Source: XYD1-FULL-44-32 sp964433715
GTDB taxonomy: Bacteria > Patescibacteriota > Minisyncoccia > Phycocordibacterales > XYD1-FULL-46-19
Direction of reading: 5' to 3'
Length of the DNA: 35,912 nt
Assembly (NCBI GenBank): GCA_964433715.1
Contig: CAYSSL010000003.1
Coordinates: forward strand, 1-35,912
The position numbers and the translations under genes are program-made. Below the pieces are notes generated by a model. That model saw only the letters and a list, made by a program, of their open reading frames with translations. It was not told where the DNA came from and did no database searches. Every line of letters begins with the position of its first letter. Positions within the stretch are counted from its first letter, which is position 1. Below are positions 23,318-30,876 of this stretch, one piece after another.

Positions 23318-23566
23318 ATGACAACAGATAATACGACAAATAAAGAAGGCAAGACATTTAAGGGGACGGTTGTATCCGACAAAATGGATAAAACTGTGGT
23401 TGTAGCCGTGGCTTCTTTCAAGAAGCACCCTAAATATGGCAAGTTTTTGACTCGTCACAAGCGCTTTAAGGCTCATGATGAAAACAATAGCCACAAAGTG
23501 GGTGATGTGGTCACCATTAAAGAGGTGAAGCCTATTTCTAAAGATAAAAATTTTATTGTAATTTAA
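23318..23566 (+). CDS. rpsQ: 30S ribosomal protein S17
   Basis: 82 aa. GKTFKGTVVSDKMDKTVVVAV, KHPKYGKFLTRHKRFKAHDE and GDVVTIKEVKPISKDKNF match the OB-fold family. ATG 23318 is chosen over ATG 23300, which would overlap the rpmC stop and add six residues; the 10-nt spacing fits the other genes here. Confidence 0.93.
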   Translation: MTTDNTTNKEGKTFKGTVVSDKMDKTVVVAVASFKKHPKYGKFLTRHKRFKAHDENNSHKVGDVVTIKEVKPISKDKNFIVI

Positions 23567-23569
23567 ACC

Positions 23570-23941
23570 ATGATTCAGCCACGCTCCATTGTAAAGATTG
23601 CTGACAATACCGGTGCCAAGATCGGACGCGTTTTCAAGGTGCTTGGTGGTTCAAAGCGCCGTTATGCCGAGATTGGCGATTTGGTGGTTATGTCTGTTCA
23701 GACCGCCGAACCAAGAAAGCCGGTGAAGAAGAAAGATGTGGTGCAGGCGGTGGTTGTCCGTCAAACTAAACCTTTCCGTCGTAAAGATGGTTCTTATGTT
23801 CGTTTTGACGAAAATGCGGTAGTTATTTTAGAAAAAGGTAAACAAGATCCAAAGGGTGGTCGCATTTTCGGACCGATTCCTCGCGAGCTTCAAGAGCTTG
23901 GTTATCAGAAAATTGCTTCATTGGCACCAGAAGTAGTGTAA
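23570..23941 (+). CDS. rplN: 50S ribosomal protein L14
   Basis: 123 aa. MIQPRSIVKIADNTGAK, VLGGSKRRYAEIGD and FDENAVVIL..GGRIFGPIPRELQ are standard. L14 forms an intersubunit bridge. Three nt after rpsQ. Confidence 0.96.
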   Translation: MIQPRSIVKIADNTGAKIGRVFKVLGGSKRRYAEIGDLVVMSVQTAEPRKPVKKKDVVQAVVVRQTKPFRRKDGSYVRFDENAVVILEKGKQDPKGGRIFGPIPRELQELGYQKIASLAPEVV

Positions 23942-23951
23942 TTTTATTGTT

Positions 23952-24221
23952 ATGAACTCAATGCATGTTAAAAAAGGGGACACGGTAGTGGTAACTACTG
24001 GTAAAGATAAAGGCAAGACTGGTAAAATAGTTCGGTCTTTGCCGGTACGTCAAATGGTGATTGTTGAGGGTCTTAATTTAAAAAATCGCCGTACCAAACC
24101 TCGTCGGGCCAAAGAGGCTGGTCAGACAGTTAAATTTTCTGCCCCTATCCATGTTTCCAATGTAAAATTAGCTGAAAAGACTGCTACTAAAAAGCCAGTC
24201 AAAAAGGCGGCTAAGAAATAA
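23952..24221 (+). CDS. rplX: 50S ribosomal protein L24
   Basis: 89 aa, short for the family (about 100). A KOW motif is present: VKKGDTVVVTTGKDKGKTGKI, then VEGLNLKNRRTKP and a Lys/Ala tail. The usual Cys-containing C-terminal part is lacking. A second ATG three codons on (23961) is a possible start. It initiates early 50S assembly. Confidence 0.92.
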   Translation: MNSMHVKKGDTVVVTTGKDKGKTGKIVRSLPVRQMVIVEGLNLKNRRTKPRRAKEAGQTVKFSAPIHVSNVKLAEKTATKKPVKKAAKK

Positions 24222-24232
24222 ATGATATTTTT

Positions 24233-24769
24233 ATGATTATTCCACTTAAAGAAAAAATAGAGAAGATAAAGCCAGAGCTTAAACAAGCTTTGGGGGTAAA
24301 AAACAATCTAGCTTTGCCAAAATTGGTTAAGGTGGTGGTTTCTTCGGGCACTGGTAAAGCTAAAGATAAAAAACGTAATGAGCTGGTAGCTGGCCGTCTT
24401 GGTAAAATTACTGGTCAGAAAGCTGCTTTGCGTGGAGCTAAAAAATCAATCGCGACATTTAAACTTCGTCAGGGTGATATTATCGGTGTGGCTGTTACTC
24501 TGCGGGGACCTCGGATGTATCAATTTCTTGATAAACTTATAAATATTGCTATGCCTCGTATGCGCGACTTCAAGGGTTACACCGAGTCAAGTATTGATGA
24601 TATGGGCAACCTAACTATTGGTATTAAAGAGCATGTGGTTTTCCCTGAAACTACCGATGAAGAAATTAAGGATGTGTTTGGGATGTCTATAACCATAGTT
24701 ACTACCGCTAAAGATAAAAAGGAGGCACTCATTTTCTTTAAGCAACTTGGATTTCCGTTCAAAAAATAG
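24233..24769 (+). CDS. rplE: 50S ribosomal protein L5
   Basis: 178 aa, normal length. ALPKLVKVVVSSGTGKAKDKK, KKSIATFKLRQGDIIGVAVTLRG, MYQFLDKLINIAMPRMRDFKG and MSITIVTTAKDKKEALIFFKQLGFPF are conserved. It binds 5S rRNA. It is the last gene before a terminator that cuts the spc cluster. Confidence 0.96.
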   Translation: MIIPLKEKIEKIKPELKQALGVKNNLALPKLVKVVVSSGTGKAKDKKRNELVAGRLGKITGQKAALRGAKKSIATFKLRQGDIIGVAVTLRGPRMYQFLDKLINIAMPRMRDFKGYTESSIDDMGNLTIGIKEHVVFPETTDEEIKDVFGMSITIVTTAKDKKEALIFFKQLGFPFKK

Positions 24770-24798
24770 GCGCTCGCCTAGTTTCCGTTTTCAAACAC

Positions 24799-24836
24799 AG
24801 AAAACCACTCCAGCGAGTGGTTTTCTTTATTTTTAT
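24799..24836 (+). terminator. Intrinsic terminator after rplE
   Basis: AGAAAACCACTC/GAGTGGTTTTCT (24799-24826, loop CAGC) followed by TTATTTTTATT. A smaller palindrome TAGGCGCTCGCCTA overlaps the rplE stop. Confidence 0.9.
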
Positions 24837-24875
24837 TAAAAATAAAAAAATAATTTACTCTAAAGTTTTTTTGTC

Positions 24876-24910
24876 TTGATTTTAATCAATTCGTGTGGTT
24901 GTTTTATTAT
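24876..24910 (+). promoter_or_regulatory. Likely promoter/operator region of the inserted gene
   Basis: TTGATTTTAATCAA (24876-24889), a 6-bp inverted repeat with a TT centre, precedes TATTAT (24905-24910). The leader then holds AGGAG, 8 nt before ATG 24941. The symmetry could be a repressor site. Confidence 0.35.
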
Positions 24911-24940
24911 TAGGTCCTAACTGAACAGGAGATCATTACT

Positions 24941-25492
24941 ATGAACATTCGGGCGGAAGTGACACCACAAGAGCTAACTTCTTTCGTGAGTGAGATCCAG
25001 AGCCAGACAGAGGAGGGCTTAAATAGTCTCCTCGAAAAAACGAGAGAAGATTGGGAGGAATATCATCGCCGGTTTACGGATCTTGAAGACAAGGTGGCGC
25101 AGTATCGTGCCGGCTTGTTTGCTGATATATTCCCATATCTGGTGCCAGAAGCGATTGCAAGGCAAATTCAGTCTGAACGGACCAAGGCGGGGCCATTTTC
25201 AGAACCTGGGGCTAAGCGGCATTACTTGCTCAAACATCAGGGTTGGATCGAGGTCTGTACTCTGAAGGCTCAATTTGTTGGACGTTCTAATGAGGAGGTT
25301 GATGACAACCCCAAGAATGGCTGGCTGTATCATCTCTTGGCTATTCTTCGGGAGCGGGGTTGGGTTGTGAAGTTGCGAGCTGAGACCTATGCCGAGGTCG
25401 GAGTGGGCAATCATGCGACCCTGGAGTTGTGCATTGCTGACCCTCGTTCTGAGGGTGAAATCGAGGCTGCCCTGAAGGCTTTGGTTTGCTGA
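24941..25492 (+). CDS. Unknown 183-aa protein inserted in the ribosomal cluster
   Basis: The N-terminal 60 residues are highly charged and helical (ELTSFVSEIQSQTEEGLNSLLEKTREDWEEYHRRF...) and could form a coiled coil. The rest mixes helix and strand, with HYLLKHQGWIEVCTL and a region WLYHLLAILRERGWVVKLRAE, ending in EAALKALVC. Ribosomal genes normally run straight from rplE to rpsN, so this is an insertion. It has a good Shine-Dalgarno sequence (AGGAG), its own likely promoter, its own terminator and a TGA stop. Codons look more GC-rich than the ribosomal genes. No family is recognised; no metal sites or signal peptide are visible. Confidence 0.7.
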   Translation: MNIRAEVTPQELTSFVSEIQSQTEEGLNSLLEKTREDWEEYHRRFTDLEDKVAQYRAGLFADIFPYLVPEAIARQIQSERTKAGPFSEPGAKRHYLLKHQGWIEVCTLKAQFVGRSNEEVDDNPKNGWLYHLLAILRERGWVVKLRAETYAEVGVGNHATLELCIADPRSEGEIEAALKALVC

Positions 25493-25516
25493 AGGGATTT
25501 GTCGGAGATTTTGACG

Positions 25517-25544
25517 GGGCGGTCGCGTGGCGGCTGCCCTTTTT
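25517..25544 (+). terminator. Intrinsic terminator after the inserted gene
   Basis: GGGCGGTCGC/GCGGCTGCCC (25517-25539, loop GTG, two wobble pairs) followed by TTTTT. Confidence 0.75.
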
Positions 25545-25558
25545 CCTTGGTGGGTTGT

Positions 25559-25615
25559 TTGACATACCCCCTTTTTGTTGATAAGCTTGTATCTAGCCCT
25601 AAAGGGCTTCATTTT
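25559..25615 (+). promoter_or_regulatory. rpsN promoter with leader hairpin
   Basis: TTGACA (25559-25564), spacer of 17 nt starting TACCCCCTTTTT, TAAGCT (25582-25587). AGCCC (25595-25599) then pairs with GGGCT (25604-25608) before a T-rich run, 13 nt from ATG 25622. It resembles the rpsS arrangement and restarts the spc cluster. Confidence 0.6.
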
Positions 25616-25621
25616 TTAATT

Positions 25622-25807
25622 ATGGCCAAGAAATCAGTCATTGCCCGTAGCCTGAAAACTCCGAAATTCGCTTCACGCGTTGTTCGGCGTTGTTTCCGGT
25701 GTGGTCGCAAACGTGGCTATATGCGCGACTTCGATATGTGTCGTATCTGTTTCCGCGAAGCGGCTAATGACGGCAAGATTCCTGGTATAAAAAAATCTTC
25801 ATGGTAA
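25622..25807 (+). CDS. rpsN: 30S ribosomal protein S14, zinc-binding (type Z) form
   Basis: 61 aa, the short zinc form: C24-x2-C27 and C40-x2-C43 with RGYMRDFDMCRICFRE between and after. It binds 16S rRNA in the head next to S3 and S10. ATG 25622 gives the family start MAKKSVIARS; the frame upstream covers promoter and leader. The stop overlaps the rpsH start in ATGGTAA, so translation is probably coupled. Confidence 0.95.
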   Translation: MAKKSVIARSLKTPKFASRVVRRCFRCGRKRGYMRDFDMCRICFREAANDGKIPGIKKSSW

Positions 25808-26196
25808 CCGATCCGATTGCTGATATGTTAAACCGCGTTATGAACGCGGCTCGTGTGGGTAAGCCCCAAGTTGTCGTCGATTATTCCGGCGCTAAATTTG
25901 CGATTGCCAATGTTTTGAAAAACAATGGTTATCTTTTGGGTGTATCTAAAAAGGCTAAGCGCAATCGTAATTTTATTTGTCTTGATATTGCCTACAGTGA
26001 AGATGGTAAGCCGGTTATTTCCAAAGTTCAGCGCGTATCAAAGCCTTCCCGTCGTATCTACGAAAAAGCCGACGGCTTGCGTCCAGTACGCCAAGGGTTT
26101 GGTATTTCCGTTGTTTCTACTCCTAAAGGTGTTATGACCGACAAGGAGGCTCGTCGGGCCAAGGTCGGAGGAGAAGTAATGTGTAAAGTTTGGTAA
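25801..26196 (+). CDS. rpsH: 30S ribosomal protein S8
   Basis: 131 aa. MVTDPIADMLNRVMNAARVGK, SRRIYEKADGLRPVRQGFGISVVST and GVMTDKEARRAKVGGEVMCKVW are standard. In E. coli, S8 represses the spc operon at rplE; here the operon is broken exactly at that junction. It overlaps rpsN by 7 nt. Confidence 0.96.
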   Translation: MVTDPIADMLNRVMNAARVGKPQVVVDYSGAKFAIANVLKNNGYLLGVSKKAKRNRNFICLDIAYSEDGKPVISKVQRVSKPSRRIYEKADGLRPVRQGFGISVVSTPKGVMTDKEARRAKVGGEVMCKVW

Positions 26197-26206
26197 TTTT
26201 TATAAT

Positions 26207-26743
26207 ATGTCTCGTATCGGCAAACGTATAATTGAAATACCGGCTGGTGTCACTGTCACTTTAAATGACGGTATTGTTGAAATTAAAGGCTCCAAAGGTA
26301 GTCTTGTAAGAGCGATAAAGCCAGAGGTTTCTTTAACTATTGAAGACAACAAGCTAACTCTTGCTCCAGCCAGAGAAACAATCAACGCCCGTGCTTTGTG
26401 GGGAACTTATGGGGCCCATTTAGCCAATATGATAGAAGGGGTAACCAAGGGTTTTCAAAAAAAACTTATCATTGAGGGGGTTGGTTACAAGATGGCTGCA
26501 CAGGGTAACAAGGTGGTCCTAGATATTGGTTTTTCTCACCCTGTTGATGTTCCATTGCCCGAGGGGGTAACCGCCGTGGTGGAAAAAAACATTATGACCA
26601 TTAATGGTTTTGACAAAGAGATTGTTGGCCAGTTTGCTGCTACTATTCGGTCTTGGAAGAAGACTGAGCCATATAAAGGCAAGGGTATTCGCTATGAGGG
26701 CGAGTTTATTCGTCGTAAGCAGGGCAAGAAAACAGCCGCTTAA
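26207..26743 (+). CDS. rplF: 50S ribosomal protein L6
   Basis: 178 aa, normal length, two similar alpha/beta domains. MSRIGKRIIEIPAGVTVT at the start, GFQKKLIIEGVGYKM in the centre and KKTEPYKGKGIRYEGEFIRRKQGK at the end match the family. It lies near the sarcin-ricin loop. Ten nt after rpsH. Confidence 0.96.
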   Translation: MSRIGKRIIEIPAGVTVTLNDGIVEIKGSKGSLVRAIKPEVSLTIEDNKLTLAPARETINARALWGTYGAHLANMIEGVTKGFQKKLIIEGVGYKMAAQGNKVVLDIGFSHPVDVPLPEGVTAVVEKNIMTINGFDKEIVGQFAATIRSWKKTEPYKGKGIRYEGEFIRRKQGKKTAA

Positions 26744-26758
26744 TTTCAGAAATAATTT

Positions 26759-27130
26759 ATGATTGGACACATTTTAAAAAAGAAAAAAGCTGCTAAAGAT
26801 CGTCGTCACGCTCGTATTAGATCGCGCCTTTCTGGTACTAGCGACCGGCCACGTTTAGTTGTGTCTAAATCTAATCGTTATACCCAAGCAGCTTTAGTTG
26901 ATGATACTAAAGGGGTCACTATTGTCTCGGTCAACACTAAAGGTGTTGAGGCACCAAAGGGGAGTGAATTTAAGAAAGTGGCTTTGGCTCAGGCCTTGGG
27001 TGTAGAGATTGCTAAAATAGCAAAAGACAAGAAGATAGCTATGGTAGTTTTTGATCGCGGCGGTGACCGCTATACGGGCCGAGTAAAGGCGGTAGCCGAT
27101 GGCGCTCGTGAAGGAGGCCTAGTTTTTTAA
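26759..27130 (+). CDS. rplR: 50S ribosomal protein L18
   Basis: 123 aa. RRHARIRSRLSGTSDRPRLVV and FDRGGDRYTGRVKAVADGAREGGLVF are conserved. It binds 5S rRNA with L5. Basic N-terminal tail; 15 nt after rplF. Confidence 0.95.
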   Translation: MIGHILKKKKAAKDRRHARIRSRLSGTSDRPRLVVSKSNRYTQAALVDDTKGVTIVSVNTKGVEAPKGSEFKKVALAQALGVEIAKIAKDKKIAMVVFDRGGDRYTGRVKAVADGAREGGLVF

Positions 27131-27142
27131 TTTTAAATATTT

Positions 27143-27688
27143 ATGCCTACACCAACCGCACAATCAAACAATAATGCTCGAGGAGGCTCTCAAAGAGGGG
27201 GTGGTCGTTCTGGTGGACCTCGCCGACCGGGGGCAGGCCGTCCTGAACGGGCTAAACCAGAATTTGCTCATAAGGTGGTAGATGTCCGTCGAGTAACGCG
27301 TGTGATGGCCGGTGGTCGTCGTTTTAGCTTTTCTGTGGTGTTGGTAGCCGGTGATAAGAAAGGCAAGGTTGGAGTGGGTATTGGTAAGGCTGGTGATACC
27401 GCTTTGGCTATTGATAAGGCTATGAATGCTGCTAAAAAACAAATGATTTTAGTGCCACGTACCGATACTCAGTCTATTCGCCACGAAGTGGAAGCTAAAT
27501 TTGGCGCTTCAAATATCATTTTGAAGCCAGCTAAGGGTAAGGGGTTGGTGGCTGGTAGCTCTGTCCGTACAGTTCTTGATTTAGCTGGCATTAAAGATGT
27601 AAATGCCAAAATTCTTTCTCGTAGTAAAAACAAGCTTAACAATGCTCGCGTGACTATTATTGCTTTAAAGAAGTTATCTACCGCCTAA
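27143..27688 (+). CDS. rpsE: 30S ribosomal protein S5
   Basis: 181 aa. An extra Gly/Arg-rich N-terminal tail (residues 1-32, with RGGSQRGGGRSGGPRRPG) precedes the dsRNA-binding domain VVDVRRVTRVMAGGRRFSFSV and GKVGVGIGKAGDTALAIDKA. It helps control decoding accuracy. It is followed directly by rplO, with no rpmD (L30) between. Confidence 0.95.
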   Translation: MPTPTAQSNNNARGGSQRGGGRSGGPRRPGAGRPERAKPEFAHKVVDVRRVTRVMAGGRRFSFSVVLVAGDKKGKVGVGIGKAGDTALAIDKAMNAAKKQMILVPRTDTQSIRHEVEAKFGASNIILKPAKGKGLVAGSSVRTVLDLAGIKDVNAKILSRSKNKLNNARVTIIALKKLSTA

Positions 27689-27698
27689 TTTTACTAAC

Positions 27699-28139
27699 AT
27701 GCAGATACACGATTTAAAACGAAAAACCAAAAGAGTTAAACACCGTCAGGTTGGACGAGGTGGCAAACGGGGTAAAACTAGTGGTCGTGGCACCAAGGGT
27801 CAGAAAGCGCGAGCTGGTCGCAAGTTGCGCCCTGAGATTCGCGATATGATTAAAAAGCTACCTAAGATGCGCGGTCGTGGTATTCACCCAAACAAAGCTG
27901 TTGGCTTGCCAATATCTTCTATTGGTCTTGCTACCTTAAACGAAAACTTTAATGCTGGAGATAAGGTTTCACCAAAAATCCTAGTGGAGAGGGCTTTGAT
28001 TCGCCGTGTTGATGGGCGTATACCCCAAGTCAAAATTTTGGCTAGTGGTGAATTATCTAAGGGTTTACAGATCGCTCGTTGTATAATGAGTGTGTCTGCT
28101 CGTGAAAAAATTGTTACTGCGGGTGGTTCAATAAAATAA
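27699..28139 (+). CDS. rplO: 50S ribosomal protein L15
   Basis: 146 aa. The Gly/Lys-rich GRGGKRGKTSGRGTKGQKARAG segment near the N-terminus and GDKVSPKILVERALIRRVDGRIPQVKIL in the C-terminal domain identify it. Ten nt after rpsE; in most bacteria rpmD would stand here. Four nt before secY. Confidence 0.94.
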   Translation: MQIHDLKRKTKRVKHRQVGRGGKRGKTSGRGTKGQKARAGRKLRPEIRDMIKKLPKMRGRGIHPNKAVGLPISSIGLATLNENFNAGDKVSPKILVERALIRRVDGRIPQVKILASGELSKGLQIARCIMSVSAREKIVTAGGSIK

Positions 28140-28143
28140 ACAT

Positions 28144-29415
28144 ATGCAGAATCTAATGCAGAAAATAAAGCTGGTGCTCGCCGATCGGGGACTGGTCCGC
28201 CGGATTTTGTTTGTGCTTGGTATTTTGGCGGTTTTTCGGGTAGCGGCCGCCATTCCTATTCCGAGCGTAGATCAACTAGCTTTGGCGCAATTTTTTGGTA
28301 ATAACCAGTTTTTTGGCCTTTTAAACATATTTTCTGGTGGTGGTTTGTCTAACTTGTCTATTGTCATGTTGGGTGTTTCGCCATTTATCACCGCTTCTAT
28401 TATTTTCCAACTTTTAACCTTGGTGTTTCCTCAATTAAAGGAAGTTTACCAAGAGCAAGGCGAAGCCGGCCGAAGAAAAATGTCGCAATATTCTAGGTTG
28501 TTGTCTGTACCGCTGGCTGTTTTGCAGGGTGTGGGTCTCCATGTCATTTTGACTCAGCAGGGGATTATTAGTCACCCTACTTTCTTTGACCAAGCGCTTA
28601 GTGTCTTGGTAGTCACCGCCGGTTCAATCTTGTTGATGTGGTTGGGTGAACTGATAAACGAATATGGTATTGGTAATGGTATTTCCATTATTATTTTCTC
28701 GGGTATTGTGGCTGGCTTACCTAACACCTTTTCGCAACTGACAGCTACTTATGACCCATCTATGATACCAACTTACCTTGGGTTCTTGTTGATTGCGATT
28801 GTTATTGTGGGTGGAGTGGTTATTGTGACCGAGGGTGAGCGACCAATTCCGGTTACTTATGCTAAGCGGGTTCGTGGGATGAAAGTCTATGGTGGGACTT
28901 CTACTTATTTACCGATTCGTATTAACAATGCTGGAGTAATGCCTATAATCTTTGCTCTATCAATTTTGTTATTTCCTCAGATGATTATGAATTTCTTGGC
29001 TGGCGTCCAAAATGCTTCTTTCCAAGATATTACTAGTATTTTGAATTCTATCTTTACCAATCCTTGGGTCTACGGCTCGGTCTATTTCTTGTTGGTTTTT
29101 GGCTTCACTTATTTCTACTCAGCGGTTACTTTCGACCCTCATATGATTGCTGGCAATTTACAGAAAGGTGGAGCTTTTATCCCCGGTGTTCGCCCCGGTG
29201 AACCGACCGAAAGTTATATTGGCAAAATGCTTAGTCGTCTAACATTTTTCGGAGCTCTTTTCCTCGGAATTATTGCTCTCTTGCCACTGGTGATGCAAGA
29301 AATTACCGGTATTGCTGCTTTGGCAATTGGCGGTACTGGGCTACTTATCGTGGTGTCGGTAGTGCTTGATTTTATGAAGAAAATTGATGCTCAGGTTACA
29401 ATGAGGGAATACTAA
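28144..29415 (+). CDS. secY: Protein translocase subunit SecY
   Basis: 423 aa, ten predicted membrane helices. Landmarks: the plug region FFGLLNIFSGGGLSNLSIVMLGVSPFITASII, the helix-5 region INEYGIGNGISIIIFSGIVAGLP, and cytoplasmic loops EGERPIPVTYAKRVRG and FIPGVRPGEPTESYI, which contact SecA and the ribosome. It is the central channel of protein export. Last gene of the spc transcript, followed by a strong terminator. Confidence 0.97.
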   Translation: MQNLMQKIKLVLADRGLVRRILFVLGILAVFRVAAAIPIPSVDQLALAQFFGNNQFFGLLNIFSGGGLSNLSIVMLGVSPFITASIIFQLLTLVFPQLKEVYQEQGEAGRRKMSQYSRLLSVPLAVLQGVGLHVILTQQGIISHPTFFDQALSVLVVTAGSILLMWLGELINEYGIGNGISIIIFSGIVAGLPNTFSQLTATYDPSMIPTYLGFLLIAIVIVGGVVIVTEGERPIPVTYAKRVRGMKVYGGTSTYLPIRINNAGVMPIIFALSILLFPQMIMNFLAGVQNASFQDITSILNSIFTNPWVYGSVYFLLVFGFTYFYSAVTFDPHMIAGNLQKGGAFIPGVRPGEPTESYIGKMLSRLTFFGALFLGIIALLPLVMQEITGIAALAIGGTGLLIVVSVVLDFMKKIDAQVTMREY

Positions 29416-29419
29416 TATC

Positions 29420-29460
29420 AGAAAAAGCCCCCGCCGGCTACGCCGGCGGGGGCTTTTTCT
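29420..29460 (+). terminator. Intrinsic terminator after secY
   Basis: 19-bp perfect arms built on AAAAAGCCCCCGCCGGC (29420-29438 with 29442-29460, loop TAC), with its own T-run in the right arm. Confidence 0.95.
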
Positions 29461-29490
29461 TTATGGGTAGCCGTCTTAAGTTTTTCGCGT

Positions 29491-29496
29491 TATACT
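29491..29496 (+). promoter_or_regulatory. -10 box of adk-map-ndk
   Basis: TATACT nine bases before ATG 29506. CG instead of TG precedes it; no Shine-Dalgarno sequence follows. Confidence 0.55.
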
Positions 29497-29505
29497 CAAG
29501 TCGTT

Positions 29506-30108
29506 ATGGATAAACTAAAATTAGTAACGGCAATATTTATTGGTCGGTCTGGTTGTGGCAAGGGCACTCAGGCTAGTTTGTTGATTGATTATCTAAAGCA
29601 ACATGCTGAAATTAAAGAAGTGCTTTTTGTGGAAACGGGCGCTCTTTTCCGCGATCTGATTGACCTTGAATCTTTTACTTGGCGCCACTCACGAGAAATT
29701 ATGGAGAAGGGTGAACTTCAACCGTCGTTTATTTCTACTTGGATCTGGGCTGGTGAGCTAATAAATAAAATGACCGGTCGAGAGCATTTGGTAATCGATG
29801 GTTCGCCCCGAAAATTGGGCGAGGCTTACTCTATGGCGTCGGCCCTAGCCTTTTATGAGCGGCCAGAGCGCCCTCGTGTCTTTCATTTAAATGTTACTCG
29901 TGACACCTCACGCACTAGATTGTTGGATCGGAAGCGGGCCGATGATTCGGTTGTAGATGTAGAAAGACGTTTAAATTGGTTTGATGCCGAAGTGGCACCA
30001 GTTATTGAGTTTTTTAAAAATGACGAACGTTTTATCTTTGAGGATATTGATGGTGAGCGGTCGGTGGAGGATATACATCAAGATATTATTTCTAGACTTC
30101 ATGATTAA
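29506..30108 (+). CDS. adk: Adenylate kinase family nucleoside monophosphate kinase
   Basis: 200 aa. P-loop GRSGCGKGTQ (13-22). The NMP-binding segment VETGALFRDLI corresponds to the usual STGDMLR, and VIDGSPRKLGEA to the usual DGFPR. The lid region carries RKRADDSVVDVERRLNWF; there is no large zinc-binding lid insert, so it is a short-lid form. It balances adenine nucleotides (ATP + AMP to 2 ADP). The divergent NMP site leaves some doubt whether AMP is the acceptor. Position next to secY and map supports adk. The stop overlaps the map start by 8 nt. Confidence 0.85.
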   Translation: MDKLKLVTAIFIGRSGCGKGTQASLLIDYLKQHAEIKEVLFVETGALFRDLIDLESFTWRHSREIMEKGELQPSFISTWIWAGELINKMTGREHLVIDGSPRKLGEAYSMASALAFYERPERPRVFHLNVTRDTSRTRLLDRKRADDSVVDVERRLNWFDAEVAPVIEFFKNDERFIFEDIDGERSVEDIHQDIISRLHD

Positions 30109-30862
30109 ACTTAAAAATCAGTCTGAAATAGAAATTTTACGTACCGGTGGTCACCGTTTGGCGTCTATTTTGGCTGAACTTAAAACTAGGGTGGTTGCAG
30201 GGGTGACCACGGCCGAGCTAGATGATTATGCACGAGAACTGATTTTGGCTGGTGGCGATCAGGCGGCTTTTTTAAACTATCGTCCCCGAGGTTCACGGCT
30301 GGCTTATCCGGCAGCTTTGTGTGTGTCGGTGGATGATGAAATTGTGCACGGTATTCCTAGTAAGAGGGTAATAAAAGAGGGCAACTTGGTGACCCTAGAT
30401 CTAGGGATAATCCACGAGGGGATGTTTACCGATTCCGCTATTACCGTTGGGGTGGGCAATATTGCCGCCGAAGACCAGAAATTATTAAATGTCACCAAAG
30501 AAGCTTTGCGGATTGGGATCGAGGCCGCCTTGGTAGGCAGAACCACTGGCCATATTGGCGAAGCGATTGAAAAATATGTTTTAGCTGAGGGCTTTGGTTT
30601 GGTGCGCGACCTGTCTGGTCACGGGGTAGGTTTTGCAGTGCACGAAGACCCAGAAGTGCCAAACTATGGTCGCGCCGGTGAAGGGGAAAAACTTGTTTCA
30701 GGGCTCGTCATAGCGATCGAACCAATGGTGGTGGTGGGAAGTGAGGACACCAAAATTCTGTCTGATGGTTTTACCTTTATCACCGCTGACAAGAAAAACA
30801 GTGCTCATTTTGAGCATACCCTAGTTATTACCGAAACTAAGGCGGAAATATTAACAATCTAG
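30101..30862 (+). CDS. map: Methionine aminopeptidase, type I
   Basis: 253 aa. Removes the initiator Met from new proteins. The metal ligands D100 and D111 (LDLGIIHEGMFTDSA), H174 (SGHGVGFAVHEDP), E207 (AIEPMV) and E238 (FEHTLVIT) are all present, as are H83 and H181. There is no N-terminal extension, as in bacterial type Ia enzymes. ATG 30101 lies inside the adk end, which gives tight coupling; the frame upstream runs through adk and is not coding. Confidence 0.96.
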   Translation: MIKLKNQSEIEILRTGGHRLASILAELKTRVVAGVTTAELDDYARELILAGGDQAAFLNYRPRGSRLAYPAALCVSVDDEIVHGIPSKRVIKEGNLVTLDLGIIHEGMFTDSAITVGVGNIAAEDQKLLNVTKEALRIGIEAALVGRTTGHIGEAIEKYVLAEGFGLVRDLSGHGVGFAVHEDPEVPNYGRAGEGEKLVSGLVIAIEPMVVVGSEDTKILSDGFTFITADKKNSAHFEHTLVITETKAEILTI

Positions 30863-30876
30863 AGACAAACAATATA

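Noticed and set aside
25199..25612. Minus-strand ORF of 137 codons opposite the inserted gene
   Set aside because: It crosses the terminator and the rpsN promoter, and its composition looks like a shadow of the plus-strand gene.
29981..30100. Longer map start inside adk
   Set aside because: The extra 40 residues are adk read in another frame; methionine aminopeptidase homology starts at 30101.
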